Shown: positions 51,825 to 61,164, counted from the stretch's first letter. The stretch: 64,000 nucleotides of DNA from Achromobacter sp. UMC71 (GCF_014170305.1 NZ_LZZT01000031.1:1-64000); one strand, 5' to 3'. The notes: a model not told the origin generated them from the sequence alone. Made by a program: numbers and translations.

Positions 51825-52175
51825 CTATTCGTGCTGAAGCACATTCACGAGCGTGCCAAGCGGATCCCTGACAAAAAACCGACGCACGCCCCACGGCTCG
51901 CTGACCGGACCGTACTCCAGGGCGATGCCTGCGGCCTCGACCCGGCGCAGTGCCTCGGCAAGGTCGTCCACTTCGATGGACAACGCGGGCACCGGCGTAT
52001 CCGCCCCCCCCTGGCTGGCGAAACTGACCTGCACCGTCATCTTGGCGGCATCCCCGTAGGTGCGGATCCAGCCATGGTCCATGACCAGATCAAGGCCGAA
52101 GAGGCCTCGATAGAACGGGTCCACCGCGCAAGGGTCGGCTGCCGGGATGTTTGCGACAATGCGATTGACTTTCAT
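51825..52175 (-). CDS. VOC/glyoxalase-fold protein
   Basis: 116 residues, one vicinal-oxygen-chelate unit pair (MKVNRIVANIPAADPCAVDP, FYRGLFGLDLVMDHGWIRTY, VSEPWGVRRFFVRDPLGTLV). Similar small proteins include bleomycin-resistance-like and glyoxalase-like members. It converges with the AraC gene five bases away. AGGA five bases before the ATG supports the start. Function unknown. Confidence 0.8.
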   Translation of the reverse strand: MKVNRIVANIPAADPCAVDPFYRGLFGLDLVMDHGWIRTYGDAAKMTVQVSFASQGGADTPVPALSIEVDDLAEALRRVEAAGIALEYGPVSEPWGVRRFFVRDPLGTLVNVLQHE

Positions 52176-52335
52176 CGAGGTCCTAGGTGGCGGTCGGGGA
52201 GTCCAGCACATTCAAATCGGCTGCGACGCGATCGCAAGCATAAACTCGAACACGGCCACATGGCCTTGATTGTCCATTCGTACTAGCTGGCAAACCGGCA
52301 AATGTACCCGCGAGGATGCAAGACGGAATCCAAAC

Positions 52336-53130
52336 GTGCCTGACAACACAGACTTCAATCCATCTGCCCCCACCGCCTGGCGCAATACCCTGGCGAGCTA
52401 CGACTGGACGCGGCAAACCGCCGGCTGTTCCGATGCCGCCGTGTTCCAGCTGCAAGCCCCGAACCGCCCCACCTTGTTCCTCAAAACCGAACCCGCCAGC
52501 CCCCTGAGCGAATTGCAGAATGAAGCGGCCCGGCTCAGGTGGCTGGGCCAGACCGGCATTCCGTGCGCGCAAGTCCTTGATCTGGCCCATGAAGCCGGCC
52601 GCGATTGGATGCTGCTCAATGCCGTGCCTGGCACGGATCTGCACTCGGCACCTCTGCCGCCCGCGGACAAGGTGGCGATCCTTGCCGAGGTCCTGCGTCG
52701 ATTGCACAGCGTGGATCCCAAGACCTGCCCGTTTGATCAGCGGGCCGCGCGCCGTATCGAGCATGCCCGCGCCCGCCTCGCCGCCGGGCGTGTCGATACG
52801 GACGATTTTGATGAGGACCACCGCGCGCTCACGCCCACGGCGCTGTTTGCCAATCTCGAACAAACCCGACCGCGGGACGAAGCCCCCGTGGTCACGCACG
52901 GCGATGCGTGCCTGCCCAACATCATGGTCGATCAGGGCCGCGTATCAGGACTGATCGATTGCGGTCGCTTGGGCTTGGCCGACCGCTATCAGGACCTGGC
53001 GCTGGCCGCGCGGGATATTGGCGACACGCTGGGACCGGAATGGGTCAACCCCTTTCTGGACCGCTACGGGATCGACCGTCCTGACCGAGAGCGGCTCAAG
53101 TTCTATCGCCTGCTCGACGAATTTTTCTGA
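52336..53130 (+). CDS. aph(3'): Aminoglycoside 3'-phosphotransferase, APH(3')-II-like (GTG start)
   Basis: 264 residues from the GTG at 52336, the same length as the neomycin kinase NptII, with the invariant Trp of the N-terminus at the same position (15). Shared segments include [32 protein letters not shown] (catalytic HGDxxxxN), [18 protein letters not shown] and the terminal FYRLLDEFF. It should phosphorylate kanamycin-type drugs at the 3'-hydroxyl using ATP. No insertion sequence or integron is next to it and base composition matches the surroundings, so it looks chromosomal and native, like the APH(3')-IIb/IIc genes of Pseudomonas and Stenotrophomonas. The resistance phenotype is not shown by sequence alone. 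Confidence 0.88.
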   Translation: MPDNTDFNPSAPTAWRNTLASYDWTRQTAGCSDAAVFQLQAPNRPTLFLKTEPASPLSELQNEAARLRWLGQTGIPCAQVLDLAHEAGRDWMLLNAVPGTDLHSAPLPPADKVAILAEVLRRLHSVDPKTCPFDQRAARRIEHARARLAAGRVDTDDFDEDHRALTPTALFANLEQTRPRDEAPVVTHGDACLPNIMVDQGRVSGLIDCGRLGLADRYQDLALAARDIGDTLGPEWVNPFLDRYGIDRPDRERLKFYRLLDEFF

Positions 53131-53200
53131 CAGGCGAGCCCTAGGGCGACATCGGGCACGAACCGGCGCGACGGCCGAAAGATCCGACCGCGGCAATAGA

Positions 53201-53599
53201 TCAATCGAGCGCAGCGCGCGCAATCGCCGCATCCTGCTCGGGCGTGCCGCCCGACACGCCCAAGGCCCCGATCAGCGCCCCTTGACCGTCAAACAGCGGC
53301 ACCCCGCCGCCCATCAGCAACAGGCCGCCCGCATGAACGTGGTCAAAGTGCGGCAGCGGCACACCCACCTGCACCGGCGCGCTCAACGCTTCGCTCGGCA
53401 TCCGGAACATCACCGCTGCCCGCGCCTTGGCCACGGCTAACTCGTTCGACGCCAGCCACGCATCGTCCATGCGCGCAAAGGCGACCAGGTTCGCGCCGCG
53501 ATCCAGCACCGCGAACACCGCGTTCACCCCGGCCTGCCCGGCCGCCTGCCGGCCCCGCGCCACCAGGCGCTGCGCGTGATCGAGGGCGATATCAGGCAT
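53201..53599 (-). CDS. GlcG/HbpS-like heme-degrading-domain protein
   Basis: 132 residues of the GlcG/HbpS family: AVFAVLDRGANLVAFARMDD, ASNELAVAKARAAVMFRMPS and the Gly-rich LLLMGGGVPLFDGQGALIGA, LGVSGGTPEQDAAIARAALD. Family members bind heme or small molecules; most have no known role. Its ATG overlaps the stop of the SDR gene upstream, so they form one operon. Confidence 0.8.
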   Translation of the reverse strand: MPDIALDHAQRLVARGRQAAGQAGVNAVFAVLDRGANLVAFARMDDAWLASNELAVAKARAAVMFRMPSEALSAPVQVGVPLPHFDHVHAGGLLLMGGGVPLFDGQGALIGALGVSGGTPEQDAAIARAALD

Positions 53600-54368
53600 T
53601 TTGCGACCACTCCGTTGCCTGCCACTGCTTGGCGACATCAATCGTCGCCTGCGGACGCATCGTGCGGTACAGATGCTCGTCGGCGGGAATGATCTCGACC
53701 ATCGCATCGATCATTTCCTGCGGATCGGCCTGGTTCAGCAGGCTGTCCCCAAAGTCCGGCATCGGCACCACCGCCTTGTCGGCGTCATACCACTGGACAT
53801 AGCTTTCCGCCCCGGTGTCGTTGAATCCCGTGCCAAAGACCCCGGGGTTGACGGTCGCGACCTTGACGCCAAAGGGCGCCAACTCGGCCTTCATCGACCC
53901 CGCAATCGCCTCGATCGCATGCTTGGTCGCGCAGTAGACGCCCAGGAAAGGCACCACCAGAATGCCGCCCATCGACGACGTCCACACCACCTTGCCCGAC
54001 CGCCGCGCCACCATCTTGGGCACGATGGCCTGGACCAGTTGCAGATGCCCGAACACGTTGATGTCGAACGACTCGCGCACCCGCTGCATCGGGATATCCG
54101 CGATCGAGCCACCTTCCATCACGCCCGCATTGAGCACCAGCACGTCGGGGTCGAACTTGCCCGCGTGTGCGATATCGATGCTGTCGAGCAGGTTCAGCTT
54201 GATCACCTCCATCTTGACGCCCGCGTCGGCGGCGTCAGCCCGCAGGCTGCGGACCTGCGGCCAGGTTTCGGCGGTGGCCACGACCTGGTGCCCCTGCCGG
54301 GCCAATTCAATAGCCGCGCCCCGGCCAAAACCCGAACTGGCGCCTGTGATCAAAATCTTTTGAGCCAT
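53592..54368 (-). CDS. Short-chain dehydrogenase/reductase, second in the window
   Basis: 258 residues: ILITGASSGFGRGAAIELAR (TGASSGFG cofactor motif), LVLNAGVMEGGSIAD, catalytic Ser in VWTSSMGGILVVPF and YCATKHAIEAI. Typical classical SDR using NAD(P). Divergent from the LysR gene at 54463 and co-transcribed with the GlcG-like gene. Confidence 0.85.
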   Translation of the reverse strand: MAQKILITGASSGFGRGAAIELARQGHQVVATAETWPQVRSLRADAADAGVKMEVIKLNLLDSIDIAHAGKFDPDVLVLNAGVMEGGSIADIPMQRVRESFDINVFGHLQLVQAIVPKMVARRSGKVVWTSSMGGILVVPFLGVYCATKHAIEAIAGSMKAELAPFGVKVATVNPGVFGTGFNDTGAESYVQWYDADKAVVPMPDFGDSLLNQADPQEMIDAMVEIIPADEHLYRTMRPQATIDVAKQWQATEWSQNA

Positions 54369-54462
54369 GGTGTGATCCCTCCCGTGCTGGTGTGTGAATT
54401 CCTGTCAGCCAGTGTAGGGAGACGCTAATATCAAAACAATCACATCAATATTTTTCGCCTCG

Positions 54463-55398
54463 ATGAATCCTATTCACCAATTCAAAGGTTGCGATCTGCT
54501 GGCCCTGAACGTGTTCCTGGCTGTCGCGGCCCGCCGGAGCTTTCGCGCCGCGGCCAGGGAATTCGACATCACGGCCTCGGCGGTCAGCCATTCCATCAAG
54601 ACGCTCGAGCAACGCCTGGGCGTGCGGCTGCTGAACCGGACCACGCGCAGCATGTCGCTGACCGATGCCGGAGAACGGCTGGCGGCCCAGCTGCGCCCGA
54701 CCTTGTCATCGTTAAGCCAGACCCTGCAGGAAATCGACGACTTTCGGGACACGCCCAGCGGCACCGTGCGCATCAATTCCAGCGAGGGCGCGGTCCGCTT
54801 GGTGCTATGGCCGATTCTGGCGCGCTTCCTGCGCACCTATCCCCAGGTGCATCTGGACATCGTTTGCGACGGCAAGCTGAGCGACGTCGTCGGCGAAGGC
54901 TTTGACGCCGGCATCCGGCTGGCCGAAGCCGTGCCGCAGGACATGATCTCGGTGCGCCTGGGCGGCCCCGTGCGCTTTGCCGCCGTAGCGGCGCCAAGCT
55001 ATTTCGACACGCGGGGCCGGCCCGCCGTGCCGCAGGATTTGCTGCGGCACGATTGCATCCGCTTCCGCTTCGACAGCGGCAGCCTCTACCGGTGGGAGTT
55101 CGCCCGCCATGGCGTGCAAGAGACCATCAATGTGGATGGGCCGCTGACGCTCACCGATCAGCCGTTGATGGTGGAGGCGGCGATTGATGGAATCGGGATT
55201 GCCTTTGTGCCGGAGCATCTTGCCGCCGATGCCCTGCGGGACGGCAGATTGGAGCGCGTGCTGGACGAGTGGTGCCCGGCGTACCCGGGGCTGAGTCTGT
55301 ACTACTCGGGGCATCGCCACGTGTCGAGCGCGCTGCGTGCCTTGATCGACATGCTGCGCGAGCCGTCAGTCCGGCCGTCGCCAGCCCCGCCCGCCTAG
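54463..55398 (+). CDS. LysR-family transcriptional regulator
   Basis: 311 residues. N-terminal winged helix (LNVFLAVAARRSFRAAAREF, DITASAVSHSIKTLEQRLGV, RLLNRTTRSMSLTDAGERLA) and a periplasmic-binding-like effector domain. Divergent from the SDR/GlcG pair with a 94-base gap, so it probably regulates them. Confidence 0.9.
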   Translation: MNPIHQFKGCDLLALNVFLAVAARRSFRAAAREFDITASAVSHSIKTLEQRLGVRLLNRTTRSMSLTDAGERLAAQLRPTLSSLSQTLQEIDDFRDTPSGTVRINSSEGAVRLVLWPILARFLRTYPQVHLDIVCDGKLSDVVGEGFDAGIRLAEAVPQDMISVRLGGPVRFAAVAAPSYFDTRGRPAVPQDLLRHDCIRFRFDSGSLYRWEFARHGVQETINVDGPLTLTDQPLMVEAAIDGIGIAFVPEHLAADALRDGRLERVLDEWCPAYPGLSLYYSGHRHVSSALRALIDMLREPSVRPSPAPPA

Positions 55399-55441
55399 GC
55401 GCCCATATGTGCCAGGCGGCCGGTGCGCAGCCAAGCGCTCT

Positions 55442-56350
55442 TCACCCCTGCCCTTCGTACGCCCGCACGATCACGGGCTTCGCCTGCTCGGCGCGAGCGC
55501 GGTACTGGTCGATCCATTTCACGGACTGCGCGATGCCGCCGAATGGAAAGAAATGCAGACTCACCGCACCGTGGGCCTCCCTCAGCCCCGCGGCCAGCCT
55601 ATCCACGAAAACATCCGGCCCCGCCGTGCCAAACAGCTTACCCAGAGAGATGCCGTACTTGGACCACATCGACGCGCAGGCGCTGACACCGCACAACGCG
55701 GCATAGCGAGCCAGAACCGCGATCCCCGCAGGCCCCGGCACGCCCACACGCACAGGGTGTTCAATGCCGCGCTCGCGCAGCGTTTTCAACCACGCCAACA
55801 CGATGTCGGCGTCGAATCCAAACTGCGTGACGATCAAGGGCGTCATGCCGCGCATGCCGATGCTGCGGCACTTGCGCTCCAGCACCTCCCACCGCTCGGC
55901 CGCATTCATGACCGGATGGCCTTCCGGGTGCCCGCCCACGCCGACAACCTGGATGCCCGCGCGCTCGAACACGCCGGTTTCGATCAACGAGGCACTGTCA
56001 GGAAACGGCCCCAGCGGGGTCGACGGGTCGCCTGCGATCACGAAGCAGCGCTCGACGCCAGCGTCGGCGACCGCGCGCGTGACGAAGGATTCAAGCTCGG
56101 CAAGCGAGGCGATACGGCGTGCCGACAGGTGCGGCATGGGTTCCAAGCCCAGTCCGCGCACGGCCCTCGCGGCAGCGAGCCGCGCCTCGTCATCCTGGCC
56201 TGACAGGTAGGGGATGGAAATGGTCGACCCCGGCAATAATCGCGACGCCGTCGCGGTCAGCGCAGGAATGTCCTTTACGCTGACTTCCAGCGAATAGGCG
56301 TCGGTGAGGGTGCCGGAGGACTTGAGCGTATGGGAAGGAATCAAGGACAT
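55442..56350 (-). CDS. Methylenetetrahydrofolate reductase-like protein
   Basis: 302 residues from ATG 56350 (MSLIPSHTLKSSGTLTDAYS). The MTHFR-type TIM barrel is suggested by ERCFVIAGDPSTPLGPFPDS, VVGVGGHPEGHP and IVTQFGFDADIVLAWL. MTHFR makes 5-methyl-THF from methylene-THF using a flavin. It lies downstream of the LysR gene and beside mesX/mesD. Since MesD is reported not to need 5-methyl-THF, a different one-carbon substrate or a parallel role is possible. The assignment to the family is good; the reaction is uncertain. Confidence 0.75.
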   Translation of the reverse strand: MSLIPSHTLKSSGTLTDAYSLEVSVKDIPALTATASRLLPGSTISIPYLSGQDDEARLAAARAVRGLGLEPMPHLSARRIASLAELESFVTRAVADAGVERCFVIAGDPSTPLGPFPDSASLIETGVFERAGIQVVGVGGHPEGHPVMNAAERWEVLERKCRSIGMRGMTPLIVTQFGFDADIVLAWLKTLRERGIEHPVRVGVPGPAGIAVLARYAALCGVSACASMWSKYGISLGKLFGTAGPDVFVDRLAAGLREAHGAVSLHFFPFGGIAQSVKWIDQYRARAEQAKPVIVRAYEGQG

Positions 56351-56403
56351 GAATGAAGCGCTCGCCGAAGGGCTCGGCAAGCGGTTTGCGTTCAACAGTG
56401 GGG

Positions 56404-57327
56404 TCAGGCGATGGCTTCGGGCGCGATGGCGGCGACGGGAACGGCGGCGGGATGGCGCGCCAGTTCGATGAAGGCCCGCACATAGTCGATGGCGGTGTCC
56501 GCCTCGCGCGCCCCCAGGAAGATCTGCTTGGCGATGCCGCGCGCGCCCAGCCGCACGGGTACCACGTCCATCCTGGCCGCGTATTCCTCGACCAGCCAAC
56601 GGGGCAAGGCGGCCACACCGCGGCCGCTGGCCACCATCTGCACCATGATGTCGGTGGTCTCGATGGCCTTGTGGCGCCTGGGCGTAACCCCCGCCGGCAA
56701 CAGGAACTGGTTGTAGATGTCCAGGCGCTCGATGTCCACGGGGTAGCTGATCAGCACTTCCTGGGTCAGCTGCTGGGGCTTCACATAGGCCGCGCCCGCC
56801 AGGGGGTGGCCCTTGGCCACGACCAGCACCTGCTCGTAATCGAACACGGGCTCGAACTTCAGGCCCGGCTTGAACAGCGGATCGGGGGTGACCAGCAGGT
56901 CGATCTCGTAACCGAAGAGCGCGCCGATTCCGCCAAACTGGAACTTCTGCTTGACGTCCACGTCCACGTCCGGCCAGGCCGCTAGGTAGGGCGACACCAC
57001 CTTGAGCAGCCACTGGTAGCACGGGTGGCATTCCATGCCGATACGCAGCGCGCCGCGCTCGCCCTGCGCGAACTGGCCCAGGCGCTCTTCGGCCAGATCC
57101 AGCTGCGGCAGCACGCGGTTGGCCACCGCCAACAGATACTGGCCGGCCTGTGTCAGGCGCAGGCTTCGGCCTTCGCGCAGCCAGACATCGGTGCCCAGCT
57201 GCTGCTCCAGCTTCTTCATGCTGTGGCTCAGGGCCGACTGGGTCAGGTTCAACACGCCCGCGGCCGCCGTCAAGGACCCTTGCTTTTCGACCTGCTGGAC
57301 GATGCTGAGATGGATGCGCTCAAGCAT
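56404..57327 (-). CDS. MetR-like LysR-family regulator
   Basis: 307 residues. LTAAAGVLNLTQSALSHSMK is the recognition helix region, followed by RSLRLTQAGQYLLAVANRVL and an effector domain with ALRIGMECHPCYQWL, close to MetR, which senses homocysteine. It sits between the MTHFR-like gene and the divergent flavin reductase/mesX/mesD genes and very likely controls both arms through the palindrome at 57354-57376. Confidence 0.88.
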   Translation of the reverse strand: MLERIHLSIVQQVEKQGSLTAAAGVLNLTQSALSHSMKKLEQQLGTDVWLREGRSLRLTQAGQYLLAVANRVLPQLDLAEERLGQFAQGERGALRIGMECHPCYQWLLKVVSPYLAAWPDVDVDVKQKFQFGGIGALFGYEIDLLVTPDPLFKPGLKFEPVFDYEQVLVVAKGHPLAGAAYVKPQQLTQEVLISYPVDIERLDIYNQFLLPAGVTPRRHKAIETTDIMVQMVASGRGVAALPRWLVEEYAARMDVVPVRLGARGIAKQIFLGAREADTAIDYVRAFIELARHPAAVPVAAIAPEAIA

Positions 57328-57353
57328 TCAGATGATTTCCGCTCATGGATTCG

Positions 57354-57376
57354 TGAAATAAAACCATTTTACTTCA
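57354..57376. promoter_or_regulatory. LysR/MetR operator palindrome
   Basis: TGAAATAAAA-CCA-TTTTACTTCA: ten-base arms with a single mismatch pair and the TGAA...TTCA ends typical of MetR boxes. It lies between the divergent metR-like and flavin-reductase genes. Confidence 0.65.
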
Positions 57377-57470
57377 TCACTCCCCTCCTCTAGCATGCGC
57401 TTCCGGCTTGATGCTGCAACTGCACAAAAGCAGATGCGGCGCCGCGTAGAACCATTCATGTGAAGCAAAA

Positions 57471-58052
57471 ATGACACGCCCACTCCGTCTCGTAGCCGTT
57501 TCCGGCGGACTGCAACGCCCCTCCAAGTCCGCGGCCCTGGCCGAGCACCTGCTCGACCTGATCGCCGGCGAATTCCCCTGCGAGCAGCACCTGGTCGAAC
57601 TGGGTCAGCTCGCCCCGCAACTGGCGGGCGCGGTCTGGCGTTCGCAACTGCCCGACACGGTCGAGCGCGAGCTGAGCATCGTCGAGCAAGCGGACATCCT
57701 GGTCGTGACCACCCCGGTCTACCGCGGCTCTTACACGGGCTTGTTCAAGCATTTCTTCGATTTCATCGACCAGGACGCCTTGGTCGATACGCCCGTCCTG
57801 CTCGCGGCCACCGGCGGCAGCGAACGCCACGCCCTGATCATCGATCACCAACTGCGGCCGCTGTTCAGCTTCTTTCAGGCGCGCACCCTGCCGCTGGGCG
57901 TCTACGCCACGGACAGGGATTTCGTGGACTACCGCCTGCGGGACCCGGCGCTGATCGAGCGGACCCGACTGGCCGTCGAACGGGCATTGCCCTTCATCGA
58001 ACTGGCGCGTGATCCCCGCGCCGCCACCGCAATAGAAGCGGTCGCGGCCTGA
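57471..58052 (+). CDS. NADPH-dependent FMN reductase (MsuE-like)
   Basis: 193 residues with a flavodoxin-like fold: LRLVAVSGGLQRPSKSAALA at the N-terminus, DILVVTTPVYRGSYTGLFKH and VLLAATGGSERHALIIDHQL. Close to MsuE, which supplies reduced FMN to two-component monooxygenases. Here it probably feeds the oxygen-requiring MesX/MesD pair. It starts the rightward methionine operon. Confidence 0.85.
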   Translation: MTRPLRLVAVSGGLQRPSKSAALAEHLLDLIAGEFPCEQHLVELGQLAPQLAGAVWRSQLPDTVERELSIVEQADILVVTTPVYRGSYTGLFKHFFDFIDQDALVDTPVLLAATGGSERHALIIDHQLRPLFSFFQARTLPLGVYATDRDFVDYRLRDPALIERTRLAVERALPFIELARDPRAATAIEAVAA

Positions 58053-58069
58053 AACGCGGCCAATCAAAC

Positions 58070-58088
58070 AGCCGGACCCGGCTTTTTC
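58070..58088 (+). terminator. Hairpin with T-run between the FMN reductase and mesX
   Basis: AGCCGG-AC-CCGGCT followed by TTTTT. The stem is short and perfect. It may partly end the reductase transcript, so mesX could have its own promoter or depend on read-through. Confidence 0.6.
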
Positions 58089-58129
58089 ACCCTGCAGACT
58101 TTTTATAAAAACTGGCACACCCAATCAAA

Positions 58130-59113
58130 ATGAGCAACGCGTTCACCTTCAGCATCAAAAGCATTATTTTTGATGAAAACTATCAGCCGTCTGACAGCAC
58201 GCGCATTACGACCAACTTCGCCAATCTGGCCCGGGGTGCGAGTCGCCAGGAAAATCTGCGCAACACCCTGAAGATGATCGACAAGCGCTTCAATAACCTC
58301 GCGCATTGGGACAATCCCAAAGGCGACCGCTACTCGGTCGAACTCGAGATCATCTCCGTTGAAATGAACCTTGGCGCCGAAGGCGGCAATGCGGCCTTTC
58401 CGCTGATCGAGATTCTGAAGACCAACATCCTCGACAAGAAGAACAACGAGCGTATCGAAGGCATCGTCGGGAACAACTTCTCGTCGTACGTGCGCGACTA
58501 CGACTTCAGCGTGCTGCTGCCCGAGCACAACAACAATAAGCCTACCTTCAGCACGCCGGACAATTTCGGCGAACTGCACGGCAAGCTGTTCAAGCACTTC
58601 GTCAATTCCGACACCTACAAAGCGCACTTCAGCAAGCCGCCCGTCATCTGCATCAGCGCGTCGAGCAGCAAGACCTATGTCCGGACTGAAAATCAGCACC
58701 CCATCCTGGGCGTTGAATATCAGCAGAACGAGTTCTCGTCGACCGACCAGTACTTCGAAAAAATGGGCTTGCAGGTCCGCTACTTCATGCCCCCGGGCAG
58801 CGCCGCGCCGCTGGCCTTCTATTTCCAGGGCGATCTGCTGGGTCACTACACCACGCTCGAGCTGATCAGCATCATCAGCACGATGGAAACGTTCCAGAAG
58901 ATCTATCGCCCCGAGATCTACAACGCCAATTCCGCGGCAGGAAAACTCTATCAACCGAGCCTGAAGAACCAGGACTACTCGTTGACGCAGATCGTCTACG
59001 ACCGCGAAGAACGCAGCCAGCTGGCCGTCAAGCAGGGGAAGTTCACGGAAGAGCACTTCATCAAGCCTTACGCCAAGACGCTCGAAAGCTGGGCGGCCAA
59101 CTGCTCCCTCTAA
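58130..59113 (+). CDS. mesX: MesX (DUF1852), partner of core methionine synthase
   Basis: 327 residues (MSNAFTFSIKSIIFDENYQP) with the DUF1852 pattern: STRITTNFANLARGASRQEN at the N-terminus, IEGIVGNNFSSYVRDYDFSV, then GDLLGHYTTLELISIISTME. In published work DUF1852 (MesX) and oxygen are required for MesD to make methionine. No signal peptide. It is 28 bases upstream of mesD. Its chemical role, probably generating the methyl donor with reduced flavin, is not established. Confidence 0.88.
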   Translation: MSNAFTFSIKSIIFDENYQPSDSTRITTNFANLARGASRQENLRNTLKMIDKRFNNLAHWDNPKGDRYSVELEIISVEMNLGAEGGNAAFPLIEILKTNILDKKNNERIEGIVGNNFSSYVRDYDFSVLLPEHNNNKPTFSTPDNFGELHGKLFKHFVNSDTYKAHFSKPPVICISASSSKTYVRTENQHPILGVEYQQNEFSSTDQYFEKMGLQVRYFMPPGSAAPLAFYFQGDLLGHYTTLELISIISTMETFQKIYRPEIYNANSAAGKLYQPSLKNQDYSLTQIVYDREERSQLAVKQGKFTEEHFIKPYAKTLESWAANCSL

Positions 59114-59141
59114 TCACTCGCTACACACAAGACCACAGATC

Positions 59142-60170
59142 ATGAAAAAACTCCTGCCCACCGCGACCGCCGGCAGCCTGCCCAAGCCTTCCTGGCTCGC
59201 CCAGCCCGAAAAACTCTGGTCGCCCTGGAAGCTGCAAGACGAAGAACTGGCCGAAGGCAAGCAAGACGCCCTGCGCCTGGCGCTGCAAGAACAACAGCAC
59301 GCCGGCATCGATATCGTCAGCGACGGCGAGCAAACCCGCCAGCACTTTGTCACCACGTTCATCGAGCACCTCAGCGGCGTCGATTTCGAAAAACGCGAAA
59401 CCGTCCGCATTCGTGACCGCTACGACGCCAGCGTGCCCACCGTCGTGGGCGACGTCAGCCGCCAGAAGCCGGTTTTCGTGGAAGACGCCAAGTTCCTGCG
59501 CCAGCAAACCAAGCAGCCCATCAAATGGGCCCTGCCTGGCCCCATGACCATGATCGACACGCTGTACGACGGCCACTACAAGAGCCGCGAAAAGCTGGCC
59601 TGGGAATTCGCCAAGATCCTCAACCAGGAAGCCCGCGAACTGGAAGCCGCCGGCGTCGACATCATCCAGTTCGACGAGCCGGCCTTCAACGTCTTCTTCG
59701 ACGAAGTCAATGACTGGGGCATCGCCACCCTGGAACGCGCCATCGAAGGCCTGAAATGCGAAACCGCCGTGCATATCTGCTACGGCTACGGCATCAAGGC
59801 CAACACCGACTGGAAGAAAACCCTGGGTTCGGAATGGCGCCAGTACGAGGAATCGTTCCCCAAGCTGCAGCAATCCAACATCGACATCATCTCGCTGGAA
59901 TGCCACAACTCGCACGTGCCGATCGACCTGCTCGAACTGATTCGCGGCAAGAAGGTCATGGTCGGCGCCATCGACGTGGCCAGCGACAAGGTTGAAACGC
60001 CGGAAGAAGTGGCCAATACGCTGCGCAAGGCGCTGAAGTTTGTCGATGCCGACAAGCTATATCCGTGCACGAACTGCGGCATGGCGCCCCTGTCGCGGGC
60101 TATTGCCAAGGGCAAGCTGCTGGCGCTGAGTGAAGGCGCCGAGATTGTCCGCAAGGAACTGCTAGCCTGA
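59142..60170 (+). CDS. mesD: Core methionine synthase MesD
   Basis: 342 residues, corresponding only to the C-terminal barrel of MetE without the folate-binding N-terminal domain. GIDIVSDGEQTRQHFVTTFI, PGPMTMIDTLYDG and VDIIQFDEPAFN mark the barrel; zinc ligands are visible in AVHICYGYGIK (H and C), a Glu in ISLECHNSHVP and a Cys in YPCTNCGMAPLSR. It methylates homocysteine to methionine. Pairing with DUF1852 identifies the MesD family. Confidence 0.9.
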   Translation: MKKLLPTATAGSLPKPSWLAQPEKLWSPWKLQDEELAEGKQDALRLALQEQQHAGIDIVSDGEQTRQHFVTTFIEHLSGVDFEKRETVRIRDRYDASVPTVVGDVSRQKPVFVEDAKFLRQQTKQPIKWALPGPMTMIDTLYDGHYKSREKLAWEFAKILNQEARELEAAGVDIIQFDEPAFNVFFDEVNDWGIATLERAIEGLKCETAVHICYGYGIKANTDWKKTLGSEWRQYEESFPKLQQSNIDIISLECHNSHVPIDLLELIRGKKVMVGAIDVASDKVETPEEVANTLRKALKFVDADKLYPCTNCGMAPLSRAIAKGKLLALSEGAEIVRKELLA

Positions 60171-60333
60171 TCGCAGGCCGAAGCGGGATGGGTGTGGCGG
60201 GATTGAAGCGGCAGCTTGGTCCTCCAGACCCATCCATGACCCGTCCTCCTGCAACAGGTTGACGCCCAAGACGACTTTCAGAGCTGCACGGCGCCGCACA
60301 TGACGGCGGAAGAGGCCCTGGATACCCGGTTGC

Positions 60334-60954
60334 TCAATCGCAGTACGCGCGCAGTAGGTGCTCTCTGACGATGGGTGCCAGTTCACCTGCATACTCGTGG
60401 GCAAGATCGTGATGCCCGCCGTTGATGACCCGCAATTCAGCATTTGGCAACAGCGCTAAAAGCTTCTTGCCAACGGCCACGGGACTAAACGGGTCGGCAT
60501 CCCCCCATAGCAATAGCACGGGCTGAGAGATACGACCGATCTCGCTCGATAAATCCGATTCGAACGACAGAAACCACGGCGGGAGACAGGGGTTCGCCTT
60601 CACGAATTCGGGGCGCCAGTCTGTAGCCCCCAACGCTCGCGTATCCAATCCGCCGGAGGTCGCACTCAGTACCAGATGGGTAATAAGATTCGGCAGCTCA
60701 AGCGCAAGGCGCACTGCAAGAATGCCCCCCATTGACTGAGCGATCAACGCCGTCGGCTGATCGATATCTTTGACGATGCGTTGAACCAGATCGTCGATGC
60801 TGTCGACGCAGGGGTCGGCAGGTGTGGTGCCAAATCCCGGATAAGAAACGATCTGTTTCTCTGCGCGATATTCAAGCAGATTCGCAAGCGGTTGCCAGAA
60901 CGCGGTGCTGCCGGATGCTCCGGGAAGAAAAAGTAATTTTGTGGGCCGCTGCAT
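60334..60954 (-). CDS. Alpha/beta-fold hydrolase
   Basis: 206 residues. LLFLPGASGSTAFWQPLANL holds the oxyanion loop, AQSMGG the nucleophile elbow (Ser near 94), LLLWGDADPFSP the acid Asp and GGHHDLAHEY the His. A small esterase or lipase-like enzyme of unknown substrate. The gaps on both sides (60171-60333 and 60955-61164) show nothing recognisable. Confidence 0.82.
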   Translation of the reverse strand: MQRPTKLLFLPGASGSTAFWQPLANLLEYRAEKQIVSYPGFGTTPADPCVDSIDDLVQRIVKDIDQPTALIAQSMGGILAVRLALELPNLITHLVLSATSGGLDTRALGATDWRPEFVKANPCLPPWFLSFESDLSSEIGRISQPVLLLWGDADPFSPVAVGKKLLALLPNAELRVINGGHHDLAHEYAGELAPIVREHLLRAYCD

Positions 60955-61164
60955 TACGGTTGCCCGCCTGCTGCTGAGATTGATGGCTTCGAGTGCAGAG
61001 TGTCAGGCATCCGTGTCGTCTCGTTAATTGTCCGTTAAGGGCCGAACTCAGGCAGGCATGTCAGTGATCTTCCTGGATGTGAAAGACCACTTCAGTTATC
61101 CACGGAATATCTTTTGATTTGCGCGTACCTAAGCGGCAGTATGGCAAACAGCCTTCACGCAGTT

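Noticed and set aside
52270-52335. TTG-initiated 22-codon extension of the aminoglycoside kinase
   Set aside because: The GTG at 52336 gives the exact length and N-terminal alignment of NptII; the extension has no family similarity.
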